This document shows, one piece after another, positions 14,738 to 25,254 of a DNA stretch of 64,000 bases. Positions within the stretch are counted from its first letter, which is position 1. The number at the start of each line of letters is the position of its first letter. The DNA is taken from contig NZ_CABPSM010000001.1 in the NCBI RefSeq assembly GCF_902459555.1, positions 124,001 through 188,000 of the forward strand. Direction: 5' to 3'. Origin of the DNA: Pandoraea horticolens. Its GTDB lineage: Bacteria > Pseudomonadota > Gammaproteobacteria > Burkholderiales > Burkholderiaceae. The notes below the pieces were generated by a model that had not been told where the DNA came from, made no database searches, and was given only the letters and a program-made list of their open reading frames with translations. The position numbers and the translations under genes were made by a program.

Positions 14738-16273
14738 TCAGTTGTGATAAGCCGATTCACCGTGCGAGGTGATGTCCAGTCCCTCGCGCTCTTCGTCTTC
14801 CGGCACGCGCAGACCCAGCACGATGTCGGCAATCTTGAAAGCGATGAACGCTACCACCCCCGACCACACGAGCGTGGTCAGCACGCCCTGGAACTGAATC
14901 CAGACCTGACCGGCGATCGAGTAATCCGGTGCGACCTTGTTGGCCACGTAGTCGTAGATGCCCGTGCCACCCAGTGACGGGGCAGCGAACACCCCCGTCA
15001 GAATCGCGCCGAGCATACCGCCCACGCCGTGCACGCCGAACACGTCGAGTGCGTCGTCGGCCTTGAGCAGACGCTTCAGACCGTTCACACCCCACAGGCA
15101 GATGACGCCGGCCAGCAGGCCCAGCACGATCGAGCCCATCGGGCCGACGAAACCGGCAGCCGGGGTCACGGCCACCAGACCGGCCACGGCGCCCGACGCG
15201 CCACCGAGCATCGACGGCTTGCCCTTGCCGATCCACTCGCCAGCCGTCCACGACAGCGTGGCAGCCGCAGTGGCGAGCAACGTGTTGACGAATGCGAGCG
15301 CAGCGCCGCCGTTGGCTTCCAGACCCGAGCCGGCGTTGAAGCCGAACCAGCCGAACCAGAGCAGCGAGGCACCGATCATCGTCATCGTGAGCGAGTGCGG
15401 CTTGAATGCTTCCTTACCGAAGCCCACACGCTTGCCCACCATGTACGAGCCGACCAGACCCGCGATAGCGGCGTTGATGTGCACCACCGTACCGCCAGCG
15501 TAGTCGAGCGCGCCCTTTTGGAAGAGCCAGCCAGCGTGTGCATTGGCGGCGTCGGCGGCAGCCGCGTCGGTGTAGGCATCCGGACCCGGCCAGAACCAGA
15601 CCATGTGGGCCATCGGCAGATACGAGAACGTGAACCAGATCACGGTGAAGAGCAGCACGGCCGAGAATTTGGTACGTTCGGCGAAGGCACCCACGATCAG
15701 CGCGCAGGTAATGGCCGCGAAGGCTGCCTGGAACGCCATGTATGCGAATTCCGGCACATTCACGCCCTTACTGAAGGTGGCGGCGACCGAGTCCGGCGTC
15801 ATGCCCTTCAGGAACAGACGATCGAAGCCGCCGAAGAACGCCCCGCCCTCGGTGAACGCGATGCTGTAACCGTAAATCGCCCAAAGCACGACCACCAGCG
15901 AGAAGATGATGAAACACTGCATCAGCACCGAGAGCATGTTCTTCGAGCGGACGAGACCGCCGTAGAACAGGCCCAGACCGGGCAGCGTCATGAGAATTAC
16001 GAATGCGGTGCAGGTCAGCAGCCAGGCCGTGTCGCCCTTGTTCGGCGGCACAGGGGCAGGCGCGGCGGCGGCAGGTGCTGGCGCTGCTGCTGCGGCTGCC
16101 GGTGCAGCGGCTGGCGTCGCGGCAGAAGCGGCAGGTGCTGGCGACGCCGCCTCGGAAGCGGCGGCGGGCGCCGAGGCGTCCTGAGCTAGCGCGGCGGTGG
16201 AGCCGAGGCTCACGGTGCCGGCAACGCCGAGAAAAGCGGCGGCAAGCAGGAGTTTGGCAAGCAGTTTTTTCAT
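14738..16273 (-). CDS. amtB: Ammonium transporter
   Basis: A 511-residue inner-membrane ammonium channel. A cleavable signal (residues 1-30, ending ALAQ) is followed by a 50-residue Ala/Pro-rich linker and then eleven predicted helices. The Amt signatures are present: DTAWLLTCTAFVILMTLPGLGLFYGGLVR, DYAGGTVVHINAAIAGLVGSY with the pore histidine, and FGVHGVGGMLGAILTGVF with the second pore histidine. The C-terminal tail after the last helix (VPEDEEREGLD) is where GlnK binds. It starts 27 bases after glnK and is the last gene of the sigma-54 operon; a terminator follows. Confidence 0.95.
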   Translation of the reverse strand: MKKLLAKLLLAAAFLGVAGTVSLGSTAALAQDASAPAAASEAASPAPAASAATPAAAPAAAAAAPAPAAAAPAPVPPNKGDTAWLLTCTAFVILMTLPGLGLFYGGLVRSKNMLSVLMQCFIIFSLVVVLWAIYGYSIAFTEGGAFFGGFDRLFLKGMTPDSVAATFSKGVNVPEFAYMAFQAAFAAITCALIVGAFAERTKFSAVLLFTVIWFTFSYLPMAHMVWFWPGPDAYTDAAAADAANAHAGWLFQKGALDYAGGTVVHINAAIAGLVGSYMVGKRVGFGKEAFKPHSLTMTMIGASLLWFGWFGFNAGSGLEANGGAALAFVNTLLATAAATLSWTAGEWIGKGKPSMLGGASGAVAGLVAVTPAAGFVGPMGSIVLGLLAGVICLWGVNGLKRLLKADDALDVFGVHGVGGMLGAILTGVFAAPSLGGTGIYDYVANKVAPDYSIAGQVWIQFQGVLTTLVWSGVVAFIAFKIADIVLGLRVPEDEEREGLDITSHGESAYHN

Positions 16274-16300
16274 GATTGTTGTCTCTTTTATGTAGGACCT

Positions 16301-17501
<1,201 letters not shown>

Positions 17502-17564
17502 CACTTTCCCCTAAGTTGATATTCGACGTCTTGGTACAGCGTGCGGCAGGTTGCGGACTGGTAG

Positions 17565-17580
17565 AGCAACTCCCGTGCCA
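17565..17580 (-). promoter_or_regulatory. Sigma-54 promoter of the porin-glnK-amtB operon
   Basis: On the minus strand the sequence reads TGGCACGGGAGTTGCT, an exact match to the sigma-54 consensus TGGCAC-N5-TTGC(A/T). It ends 63 bases before the porin ATG, leaving room for a transcription start about 12 bases downstream. Confidence 0.9.
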
Positions 17581-17774
17581 GCTCGGAATCTGCGTGCGCT
17601 GCGACGCGCAAGATACGAATTTCGAGATAAAAAATTGGCAAAATTGCGGTGACGATGAGGCCTGCGAACAACGCGAGAAATGGCAACCATGCCCCGTGAC
17701 TCGTGTCAGATCCTTACCGGGTAACGGTTAGACGGCTTCCTGCGCTGGCTGGGCGCGGGAAACGGTGATAGAGT

Positions 17775-17791
17775 TGCGCCAACATTGATGT
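17775..17791. promoter_or_regulatory. Weak NtrC-like site
   Basis: TGCGCCAACATTGATGT resembles the NtrC palindrome TGCACCA-N3-TGGTGCA (left half 6 of 7, right half 4 of 7). It lies about 195 bases upstream of the sigma-54 promoter, an acceptable enhancer distance. Confidence 0.35.
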
Positions 17792-17854
17792 CCGCACCTG
17801 ATGCACCACCTTGCACCGGTCAGACCGGCCCGTCGAAGCACACAGACGGTGCAA

Positions 17855-17869
17855 GCACCATATTGGTGC
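17855..17869. promoter_or_regulatory. NtrC-type enhancer site
   Basis: GCACCATATTGGTGC is a perfect palindrome matching the core of the NtrC consensus (GCACCA-N3-TGGTGC). It lies about 275 bases upstream of the sigma-54 promoter and 23 bases before the ubiK ATG on the other strand, so it may also affect ubiK. Confidence 0.65.
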
Positions 17870-17892
17870 GAAGAAACGAAGAGAGGAAGGCT

Positions 17893-18141
17893 ATGAAACC
17901 GAACGAGATCCTGCAAGACATGCAAGCCAAGGTGAGCGAGATGCTCAAGCAATCGCCCGCCAAGGATATCGAGCGCAACGTCAAGAGCCTGCTCAATCAA
18001 GGCTTCACCCGGCTCGATCTGGTGACTCGCGAAGAGTTCGACGTGCAAGCTCAGGTGCTCGCGCGTACGCGTGAGCGGCTCGAAGCGCTGGAAAAGCGCG
18101 TGGCTGAACTCGAAAACCTGCGCGACGAAGCGCAAGACTGA
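17893..18141 (+). CDS. ubiK: Accessory factor UbiK family protein
   Basis: An 82-residue protein of the YqiC/UbiK (BMFP) family. It has an N-terminal amphipathic helix ([20 protein letters not shown]) and a C-terminal coiled coil (about 45-80: [20 protein letters not shown]). Family members trimerise, bind membranes and assist the Ubi enzymes of ubiquinone synthesis through UbiJ. The ATG at 17893 has AGAGGAAGG upstream and is the conserved start. It is divergent from the nitrogen operon and followed by a terminator-like hairpin. Confidence 0.88.
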   Translation: MKPNEILQDMQAKVSEMLKQSPAKDIERNVKSLLNQGFTRLDLVTREEFDVQAQVLARTRERLEALEKRVAELENLRDEAQD

Positions 18142-18149
18142 TGAATCGT

Positions 18150-18178
18150 GGGGGCGCCACGGCGCCCCCTGTCGTTTT
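18150..18178 (+). terminator. Terminator after ubiK
   Basis: A GGGGGCGC / GCGCCCCC perfect 8-bp stem with a CACG loop is followed by TGTCGTTTTC, nine bases after the ubiK stop. Confidence 0.65.
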
Positions 18179-18432
18179 CGGGGCCTGCGTGCCTGCGCAA
18201 GCCCCTGATGGGCAGTTTCTCTCGCCCGCTTGAAGTCTCTCCCGAAATCCCCGTTTCGCTATCGGAATACTCCTAAGTTCCGACGGGCATTTCCGGCCTA
18301 TCGCTGCCGCGACTCCGAAAACACCCCCACTCCCCGTATTTCCTCCGATAAGACGTTGCACCACACGCTGCCTGACGACGACCATCGACGCATGCGATGC
18401 ATGTCGCGATGTTCGGGGAACGAGGAGGAATC

Positions 18433-19977
18433 ATGTCATTGGCAGTTGTCAGCAGCCGGGCGATCACCGGAATGGCGGCACGCGCCGTCACCGTAGAGGT
18501 GCATCTGGCCAACGGGCTGCCGGGTCTGTCGCTGGTCGGCCTGCCCGACACAGAGGTCAAGGAAAGCCGTGAGCGTGTGCGCTCGGCGTTGCAGAACTGC
18601 CGGTTCGAATTCCCCGCGCGACGCATCACCGTCAATCTGGCGCCGGCCGATTTGCCGAAGGCGTCCGGCTGCTTCGATCTGCCCATTGCGCTCGGCATTC
18701 TGGCGGCCAGCGGTCAGTTGCCCGAGGCTGGGTTACGCACGCACGAGTTCGCGGGGGAATTGTCGCTCACCGGGGAGTTGCGCGCCGTGCGTGGCGGCCT
18801 GGCCATGGCCAGCGCCATTGCGGCCGAACCCTCGGCTCGCGCGCTGGTACTACCTGCTGGCAGCGCGCAGGAAGCGGCGCTGGTCGAAGACGCCACGGTC
18901 TACGGCGCGCATACGTTGCTCGACGTTTGCGCGCATCTCGCCGAGCCTGAGGTGGCGACGCCGCTACCGCGCGCCGTTGTCCCGAGTGGGCTCGCGGTGT
19001 CGGCAATCTGCGGCAGCGCTGCCGCAGGCCTCGCCGACATCCCCGACATCGGCGATGTCAAAGGACAGGCGCACGCCAAACGCGCGCTGGAAGTCGCGGC
19101 AGCAGGCGGACATCACATCCTGTTCTACGGACCGCCGGGTACGGGCAAGTCGATGCTGGCGACGCGGCTGGCAGGGCTGCTCCCGGCGTTGAGCAAAGCG
19201 CAAGCCGTGGAGGCCGCTACGCTGGCCAGTCTGAGTGCGCAGGGCTTCGACATGCGGCACTGGGGACGGCGGCCGTTTCGCGCGCCGCATCACACGGCGT
19301 CGTCAGCAGCGCTTGTGGGTGGCGGCAGCGCCCCGCGCCCCGGCGAGATCAGTCTCGCCCATCGGGGGGTGCTCTTCCTTGACGAATTGCCCGAATTCCA
19401 GCGACGCGTGCTCGAAGTCCTGCGCGAACCGCTGGAGCTGGGCCACGTGACGATCTCACGCGCGGGCGGCCATGCCACCTTCCCCGCCGCCTTTCAACTT
19501 GTCGCCGCCATGAACCCGTGCCCATGCGGCGATCTGGGGCATCCGTCGCGAAGCTGCCGTTGTACCAGTGAAGCCGTTGCGCGCTATCGCGGCCGTCTCT
19601 CGGGTCCGCTGCTCGACCGTATCGACCTGCATGTGGAGGTGCCTGCTCTGAGCGCCGAGACATTCGCCGCACCGGCCAGCGGCGAGCGCAGCGAGATCGT
19701 GGCGGGGCGCGTCAGGCGGGCGCAAGCGTGTCAGCTTTCACGTCAGGGGCAGTTGAATTGCGGCTTGTCGGGCCGCGCACTGGAAACGCAATGCGCACTG
19801 CGACCAGACGCTCAGGACGTTCTGCACCGGGCGGTGACGCAACACCATTGGTCGGCACGCACCTATCACCGTGTGCTGCGCGTGGCGCGCACGGTCGCCG
19901 ATCTCGCGGGCTGCGAAGCGATTGACGCTCACCACGTCGGGGAGGCGGTGCAGTATCGCGAAGCGCCGTCATCGTAA
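18433..19977 (+). CDS. Mg-chelatase-like AAA+ ATPase ComM (YifB)
   Basis: A 514-residue protein with an N-terminal Lon-like domain (MSLAVVSSRAITGMAARAVTVEVHLANGLPGLSLVGLPD), an AAA+ domain with Walker A GPPGTGKS at 233-240, the LFLDELPEF Walker B segment and a cysteine cluster (NPCPCGDLGHPSRSCRC), then the C-terminal subunit-like domain. In naturally competent bacteria ComM is a hexameric helicase that extends branch migration during transformation. The ATG at 18433 has GAGGAGGAAT upstream. A comF fragment at the window start is also linked to DNA uptake but is not adjacent. It runs convergently into the next gene with a 5-base gap. Confidence 0.9.
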   Translation: MSLAVVSSRAITGMAARAVTVEVHLANGLPGLSLVGLPDTEVKESRERVRSALQNCRFEFPARRITVNLAPADLPKASGCFDLPIALGILAASGQLPEAGLRTHEFAGELSLTGELRAVRGGLAMASAIAAEPSARALVLPAGSAQEAALVEDATVYGAHTLLDVCAHLAEPEVATPLPRAVVPSGLAVSAICGSAAAGLADIPDIGDVKGQAHAKRALEVAAAGGHHILFYGPPGTGKSMLATRLAGLLPALSKAQAVEAATLASLSAQGFDMRHWGRRPFRAPHHTASSAALVGGGSAPRPGEISLAHRGVLFLDELPEFQRRVLEVLREPLELGHVTISRAGGHATFPAAFQLVAAMNPCPCGDLGHPSRSCRCTSEAVARYRGRLSGPLLDRIDLHVEVPALSAETFAAPASGERSEIVAGRVRRAQACQLSRQGQLNCGLSGRALETQCALRPDAQDVLHRAVTQHHWSARTYHRVLRVARTVADLAGCEAIDAHHVGEAVQYREAPSS

Positions 19978-19982
19978 CGGCA

Positions 19983-20522
19983 TCACTCCAGCGTGAAGGA
20001 GTCCAGAAACTGATCGACTTGTTCCTTCGTGGGGGCCTTGGTCGCGAGCACGACAACCTGATAGACGTGGTTACCGCGTCCGACGAATCGGGCTGCGACG
20101 TAGCGCTCGGTCTTGTCGCTGGCCGGGCCTCGTGCGGAGACAGCCAGCCCCGGAATCGCGGGCGCGTCGCCCGCTTGACGCACCATCACCTGCACAGGCG
20201 CGGCGGTGCCCTCGTTCACGTTGGCGAGTAAGCCATGCTGCAACTCGGTCAGGACGGTCTGACGCAGCGTTGCATCGTCGCTCGGGAGGGTCACAACGCC
20301 AACGGCAAAGAGGGCTGCATCGACCCGCGCGGCTTGCATGCGCATCGGCAGCGGCCCCGAGGCGAACTTCACTTCGCGGGCGTCCTGAGTCGGTTTCGTG
20401 GGATAAGTCACCGCATACGCGCCGTCCTTGTCGTGCACCTCACGCCAATCGTAGCGAGGGGAACAAGCGACCAGCACCATCGTCGCAGCAAGCATGACGC
20501 AAACACGGACAACGCGATCCAT
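19983..20522 (-). CDS. Small exported lipoprotein, unknown function
   Basis: A 179-residue lipoprotein: a hydrophobic leader (residues 1-19) ends in the lipobox LVAC with Cys20. The mature part begins SPRYDWREVHDKDGAYAVTYPTKP and is a compact alpha/beta sequence with no catalytic motif I recognise. It resembles betaproteobacterial lipoproteins of unknown role. The start at 20522 is fixed by the signal; the frame is open upstream but crosses the divergent thioredoxin gene. It is convergent with comM. Confidence 0.75.
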   Translation of the reverse strand: MDRVVRVCVMLAATMVLVACSPRYDWREVHDKDGAYAVTYPTKPTQDAREVKFASGPLPMRMQAARVDAALFAVGVVTLPSDDATLRQTVLTELQHGLLANVNEGTAAPVQVMVRQAGDAPAIPGLAVSARGPASDKTERYVAARFVGRGNHVYQVVVLATKAPTKEQVDQFLDSFTLE

Positions 20523-20637
20523 AGACGAGAGAGGAAGTTGGAGGAGAAGAAAACGCCCAAACGCCCAAACGCCCATTATCCGCCATGTGTTGCCACACGA
20601 AAAACGCGTCGTCACGGTTCCCGGTATCATCGGCGGC

Positions 20638-21366
20638 ATGAAACGCGTCATTGCCCACCTGCCCCGCGAGTTGTTCACCGGAATCTTCGAGTCTTGGTGC
20701 AAGCGCCCGTCTGTGCGCCGGCCGGCAGAACTGCTACGAATCGCCATCCCACTGGCGGCATCGCTGGCCGTGCTGACGGCAGGGCCGGCCATTGGCGCGG
20801 CCGCCGCCGCATCGGCCAACCTCGCACCGGCCAGCGTCACAGACCCGGCCGTGCCGAAACGCGAATTGGCGCAAGCAACGGGCGTCACCTATCCGCACGA
20901 GGGTGCCTTGGCAACGGCGCCGATCGACGGCAAGATGGCCGCGAAACAGCAGACTGCCGTACCGGTGGCGACGGACTTCTCGACCCACGGCCGCCGCGCG
21001 GCGTCGCTCGACGTGCCGCTGATCGTGCTGGTGTCGCTGCGCGACTGCGTCTATTGCGGCCCGATCCGTCAGCGCGAACTCGCGCCGCTCGTGCGCAGCG
21101 GGAAATATGAGGTGCGCGAGATCGGTATGGACAGCAGCGCGACCGTGCGCGACTTCGACGGCTCGACGACAACCGGTGTCGCGTGGGCACGCGCGCATGG
21201 CGTCAAGGTGTCGCCGACGGTTTTGTTCCTCGATACGCGCGGCCGCCCCGTGGCCGACCCTTTGATCGGCGCAGGGTTGCCCGACTTCTACGGTGCGTAT
21301 CTCGACGACGCCATCGCCCGCGGACGCGCGCGTATGCACACCGGGGGCGACATCACGACGCGCTGA
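20638..21366 (+). CDS. Exported thioredoxin-fold protein
   Basis: A 242-residue protein with a hydrophobic stretch at about residues 31-55 (signal or anchor), a 70-residue linker, and a thioredoxin-like domain with the motif LRDCVYCGPIRQREL (CxxC) and a later cis-proline segment VKVSPTVLFLDTRGRP. It is expected in the periplasm, where it could reduce or form disulfides; the partner is unknown. There is no clear ribosome site before the ATG, so the exact start is uncertain. It lies 56 bases before a second thioredoxin-like gene, suggesting a joint thiol-redox role. Confidence 0.75.
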   Translation: MKRVIAHLPRELFTGIFESWCKRPSVRRPAELLRIAIPLAASLAVLTAGPAIGAAAAASANLAPASVTDPAVPKRELAQATGVTYPHEGALATAPIDGKMAAKQQTAVPVATDFSTHGRRAASLDVPLIVLVSLRDCVYCGPIRQRELAPLVRSGKYEVREIGMDSSATVRDFDGSTTTGVAWARAHGVKVSPTVLFLDTRGRPVADPLIGAGLPDFYGAYLDDAIARGRARMHTGGDITTR

Positions 21367-21422
21367 GATTCAGAGTAGAATCGACGTCACCTTACAAACC
21401 CCATCACCCACACGGCTGTGTC

Positions 21423-21947
21423 ATGAGCGCGACGACCTCCCGCAAATCTCCCCTGAGCAAGATTCTCGCCGTGGCGATCATCGCCGTGGTGGCGATTGCC
21501 GCGTACTTCACGTTCGCCGGACAGAAGCGCGCGCCCGAAGCGACGTTCACGCTGCTCTCCGGTCAGAAAGTCGGTACCGAACAACTCAAAGGCAAGGTCT
21601 ATCTCGTCAATTTTTGGGCGACGAGTTGCACAACGTGCATGAAGGAAATGCCGACGATGGTGCAGACGTACGAGAAGTACAAGGGCCAGGGTCTGGAATT
21701 CGTCGCGGTCGCCATGAGCTACGACCCACCGATGTACGTGATGAACTACGCCCAGTCGCGTCAGTTGCCGTTCAAGGTGGCAATGGATTCCGACGGAAGC
21801 GTGGCCAAGCAGTATGGCAACGTGCAACTCACGCCGACGACCTTCGTCGTGGATCGTGACGGCAAAGTGCTCAAGCAGTACGTTGGCGAGCCGGAATACG
21901 CCGAACTCGACAAGCTCATCGAAAAGGCGCTGGCCAAGCAAGCCTGA
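21423..21947 (+). CDS. TlpA-like membrane-anchored thiol-disulfide protein
   Basis: A 174-residue protein with one N-terminal transmembrane helix (about 13-32) and a TlpA/ResA thioredoxin domain. The active site is SCTTC (Cys69 and Cys72), where most relatives have W rather than S before the first cysteine. The cis-proline is in VQLTPTTFVVDRDGKV. It would face the periplasm. It follows the other thioredoxin-fold gene and is closed by a terminator. Confidence 0.88.
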   Translation: MSATTSRKSPLSKILAVAIIAVVAIAAYFTFAGQKRAPEATFTLLSGQKVGTEQLKGKVYLVNFWATSCTTCMKEMPTMVQTYEKYKGQGLEFVAVAMSYDPPMYVMNYAQSRQLPFKVAMDSDGSVAKQYGNVQLTPTTFVVDRDGKVLKQYVGEPEYAELDKLIEKALAKQA

Positions 21948-21992
21948 CGCCGCCTCACCTCACCTCGCGTCACCTCACCGCATTGCATCGCA

Positions 21993-22020
21993 GGCGCCCT
22001 TCGGGGCGCTTTTGTTTTTT
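21993..22020 (+). terminator. Intrinsic terminator after the TlpA-like gene
   Basis: A 6-bp stem GCGCCC / GGGCGC with a TTCG loop is followed by TTTTGTTTTTT. It lies between the convergent tlpA-like and dctD genes. Confidence 0.8.
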
Positions 22021-22048
22021 CGGCGTCGCCTCTGACACATGCAACGCG

Positions 22049-23404
22049 TCAACGCCCGCCGTCGCCCCCCTCGCCGTGACCGCGTGTGTGCAAGCCGTAA
22101 CGCTTGAGCTTTTCGTACAGCGTCGCCTTGGGCACATGCAACGCCTCGGCAGTCGCCGCCACGTTGCCTTTGCTGTGCTCGAGCGCTTCTTGCAGCACGG
22201 CGCGCTCGAAGCGCTCCACCTGCTCCTTGAGCGGCAGCGGCGCGAGCGAATCGCCCTCGGGCGCACTCGCCACGCCCAGCACCAGACGGTCTGCCGCGTT
22301 GCGAAGCTCGCGCACGTTGCCCGGCCAGTCGGCCTGCATCAATTCCTGACGCATCCGGTCGGAGACCACCGGTGCCGGACGTCCATAACGCACAGCGGAA
22401 TCGAGCATGAAGTGTTCGAACAGCGGCAGGATATCCTCGCGCCGCTCGCGCAGCGGCGGCAACGCCAGCGTTACCACGTTCAGCCGGTAGTAAAGATCGC
22501 GACGGAACGTCCCTTCGCGCACGAGCGCTTCCATGTCTCCCTTCGCCGCCGCGACCACACGACAGTCGACGCGGATCGACTGGTTCGACCCCAGTCGTTC
22601 GAGCACGCCGTCCTGCAATACGCGCAGCAGTTTGACCTGCAACGCCGCCGGCATGCTCTCGATCTCGTCGAGAAACAACGTGCCACCCGACGCGTGCTCC
22701 AACTTGCCGATACGACGCTTCGCCGCCCCGGTAAATGCCCCGACCTCGTGCCCGAACATCTCGCTCTCGAAGATCGCTTCGGGCAGCGCGCCGCAGTTCA
22801 GCGCGACGAACGGCGCATCGCGGCGACGCGACAACTCATGCAGGCTGCGCGCCACCAGTTCCTTGCCGGTACCGGTATCGCCGTTGATGAGCACCGGGGC
22901 GTCGGTCATGGCCACGTTGGCGATGAGCGTGCGCAGCGTCTCCATCGAGGGGCTGCGGCCGATGATGCGTGAAGCGCGTCCGCCCTGCTCCGCCAGTTCG
23001 CGCCGCAGCGCCTGGTTTTCCAGCATGAGCTTGCGCGTTTCGAGCGCGCGCTTGGCCGACTCGATCAGACGATCCGGTGCGAAGGGTTTCTCGATGAAGT
23101 CGTAGGCGCCGTCGCGAATCGCCTGCACGGCCATGGAAATATCACCGTGACCGGTCACGAGAATCACCGGCACTTCCGGCGCGTGCTGACGCAGATGCGC
23201 GAGCAATTCGAGCCCGCTCATGCCGATCAGACGAATGTCCGACACGACGATGCCAGCGAAATCCGGCGTGATGCGCTCACGTGCCGCCTCGGCGGAGGCA
23301 AGCCCGAAGGCATCGAGTCCGGCAAGTTGCAGGCTCTGCAGCGTGGCGCGCCGCACGAGTTCGTCGTCTTCGACGAAAAGGATCTGAAGGTTCTTATACA
23401 TCAT
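22049..23404 (-). CDS. dctD: Sigma-54 dependent response regulator, DctD type
   Basis: A 451-residue NtrC-family activator with three parts. The receiver domain (1-120) has the phosphorylated aspartate in VVSDIRL (Asp56). The AAA+ domain has Walker A GDTGTGKE and the sigma-54 contact motif GAFTGA. A Fis-type HTH lies at the C-terminus (GNVAATAEALHVPKATLYEKLKRYGL). It would activate sigma-54 promoters when phosphorylated by the sensor encoded just upstream. The ATG at 23404 overlaps the sensor stop codon (ATGA), which supports this start and translational coupling. The name DctD follows from the adjacent dctB- and dctA-like genes. Confidence 0.88.
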   Translation of the reverse strand: MMYKNLQILFVEDDELVRRATLQSLQLAGLDAFGLASAEAARERITPDFAGIVVSDIRLIGMSGLELLAHLRQHAPEVPVILVTGHGDISMAVQAIRDGAYDFIEKPFAPDRLIESAKRALETRKLMLENQALRRELAEQGGRASRIIGRSPSMETLRTLIANVAMTDAPVLINGDTGTGKELVARSLHELSRRRDAPFVALNCGALPEAIFESEMFGHEVGAFTGAAKRRIGKLEHASGGTLFLDEIESMPAALQVKLLRVLQDGVLERLGSNQSIRVDCRVVAAAKGDMEALVREGTFRRDLYYRLNVVTLALPPLRERREDILPLFEHFMLDSAVRYGRPAPVVSDRMRQELMQADWPGNVRELRNAADRLVLGVASAPEGDSLAPLPLKEQVERFERAVLQEALEHSKGNVAATAEALHVPKATLYEKLKRYGLHTRGHGEGGDGGR

Positions 23405-25254
23405 GCGATTGTCGTGCCAGTGCGCTGCGCGCGGCGCAGCGTCACGAGAAATTCTGCGCCACCGCCAGGAACGTTGCGCGCGACCAACTGGCCGCCGTTC
23501 TCCTGCGCGATGGACGACGAGATGGCGAGCCCGAGCCCCATGCCCTGACCGCCTTCCTTGGTACTGAAAAATGGCTCGAACAAACGCGGCATATGCGCCT
23601 CCGAGATGCCCGGCCCGTTGTCGCGCACATAGATGCGCACCCACAGGTCGTCGGCGTCCACATCGATCCAGATCGACGGCGGTGCATGCTCACTCGCGGC
23701 ACTCACTACGGCGTCGATGGCGTTCCCCACGAGGTTGATCAACACCTGTTCGAGGCGCAATCCTTCGCAGGCCACTTGCACGGCTTCCAGACCATCGGCA
23801 AACGTTGTTGTCACATGAATGCCCGCGAGACGTCCTCGCAGCAGCATCAACGTATTGTCGAGCGCCCGATGCACGAGCGCCTCCATGTCGCCATGCCGCG
23901 CCCGGCCCGCAAAGAGCCGCAGTTGCCCTGTGATCTTGCCCATGCGATCGGTGAGTGACGCGATGGCTTCCAGATTCTCCTGCGCCGCCGCGTACTCACC
24001 TCGTTCGAGCAGCACGCGCGTATTGTCTGAGAAGCTGCGCAGCGCGGAGAGCGGTTGATTGAGTTCATGCGTGATGCCGGCGGCCATTTGCCCCAACGCC
24101 ACGAGTTTCGAGGCCTGCACAAGTTCGCTCTGCGCCTCGCGTAGCTCGTGCTCGGTACGCGAGCGCTCCTGCACTTCCGTCTGCAACCGCTCGTTCGCCG
24201 ATTGCAGGTCGACTGTGCGCTCCGCCACCCGCTCGCCCAACTCCGCATAAGCCGACTGCAACAACTCGCGGCTCTTGAGCATGTCGCGAACGCGCTGACG
24301 GCGCTGGTTCCACGCCACCCCCAGCAAGCAGGTGAACGCGGCAAGACAAGCGGCGGCCACGGCCGCGATCCGTGCATTCGCGATCACCTGATCGAGCGGC
24401 GCGAAATACATTAGCGTCCAGTCCGGCTCGCCCAGCTTGCGTTGTACCGCAAGAAAACGTCGCGTCCTGCCCGCACCGCGACCGTCGCGCACGGTCACCA
24501 CCTCGCCGTCGGCATCGAGCCGTTCGTCCTTGGTCCAGGCGAGCGGCGTGATGTTCTGGTTGTAGTACTGGCGTGTGCTGTCGAGCGCCGCCTTTACGTC
24601 GGGGCTCAGCGGGGTGAGCGCACGGTACTGCCAGCGCGGCTCGGACGACAGGAACACCACGCTGTGATCGTCAGCGACGACAACCGGCTCGGCGGCGTCG
24701 GCACCGGCGCGCTGAAACCACTCCAGATTCAGCTTGACCACGACCACGCCTCGAATCTGACCGTCCACGACAATCGGTTGAGAGACGAAGTACCCCGGCT
24801 CGCCGGAGGTCGTCCCCACGCCATAAAAGCGGCCCAGCGCGCCTTTGATCGCGTCGATGAAATACGGACGGAAGCGGTACTCCTGTCCCACGAACGTGGC
24901 CTTCTCGCGCCAGTTGCTGGCCGCCAGCGCCAACCCGTTGGCGTCGATCACATAGGCCGCCGACGCCTTGGCGCGCTGATTCACGTCGAACAGGTAATCG
25001 TTGGCACGCTGCACGACCGCGCGATCTTCCGGGTGGAGCAGCAGATCGTGCACATACGGATGCAGCGAGAGCAGATACGGCAGGAATTCGTAACGGTCGA
25101 CGGTGCTGCGCAGGCTGCCCGCGTAGCGTTCGACGCGCGCACCGGCGTTCACGCGCAGATCGGCCACGCCGCGCTGCCAGCTCAAGGCGTACGTCAACCA
25201 GCAAAACAGGACGCTCGCCAACAGCATGACGACGACCCATGACCAACGACGCAT
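23401..25254 (-). CDS. dctB: Sensor histidine kinase, DctB type
   Basis: A membrane sensor of 617 residues with two transmembrane helices flanking a double-PAS periplasmic domain (about residues 35-290). A coiled-coil linker follows, then a HisKA domain with the phosphorylated histidine in AAGITHELNQPLSALR and an ATPase domain with the boxes NLVGNAIDAV, VRDNGPGI and GQGMGLGL. It is expected to sense C4-dicarboxylates. Starts at 25254, 25260 and 25362 are all possible; 25254 is chosen because GAGAGG lies nine bases before it. It overlaps dctD by four bases and follows dctA. Confidence 0.87.
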   Translation of the reverse strand: MRRWSWVVVMLLASVLFCWLTYALSWQRGVADLRVNAGARVERYAGSLRSTVDRYEFLPYLLSLHPYVHDLLLHPEDRAVVQRANDYLFDVNQRAKASAAYVIDANGLALAASNWREKATFVGQEYRFRPYFIDAIKGALGRFYGVGTTSGEPGYFVSQPIVVDGQIRGVVVVKLNLEWFQRAGADAAEPVVVADDHSVVFLSSEPRWQYRALTPLSPDVKAALDSTRQYYNQNITPLAWTKDERLDADGEVVTVRDGRGAGRTRRFLAVQRKLGEPDWTLMYFAPLDQVIANARIAAVAAACLAAFTCLLGVAWNQRRQRVRDMLKSRELLQSAYAELGERVAERTVDLQSANERLQTEVQERSRTEHELREAQSELVQASKLVALGQMAAGITHELNQPLSALRSFSDNTRVLLERGEYAAAQENLEAIASLTDRMGKITGQLRLFAGRARHGDMEALVHRALDNTLMLLRGRLAGIHVTTTFADGLEAVQVACEGLRLEQVLINLVGNAIDAVVSAASEHAPPSIWIDVDADDLWVRIYVRDNGPGISEAHMPRLFEPFFSTKEGGQGMGLGLAISSSIAQENGGQLVARNVPGGGAEFLVTLRRAQRTGTTIA

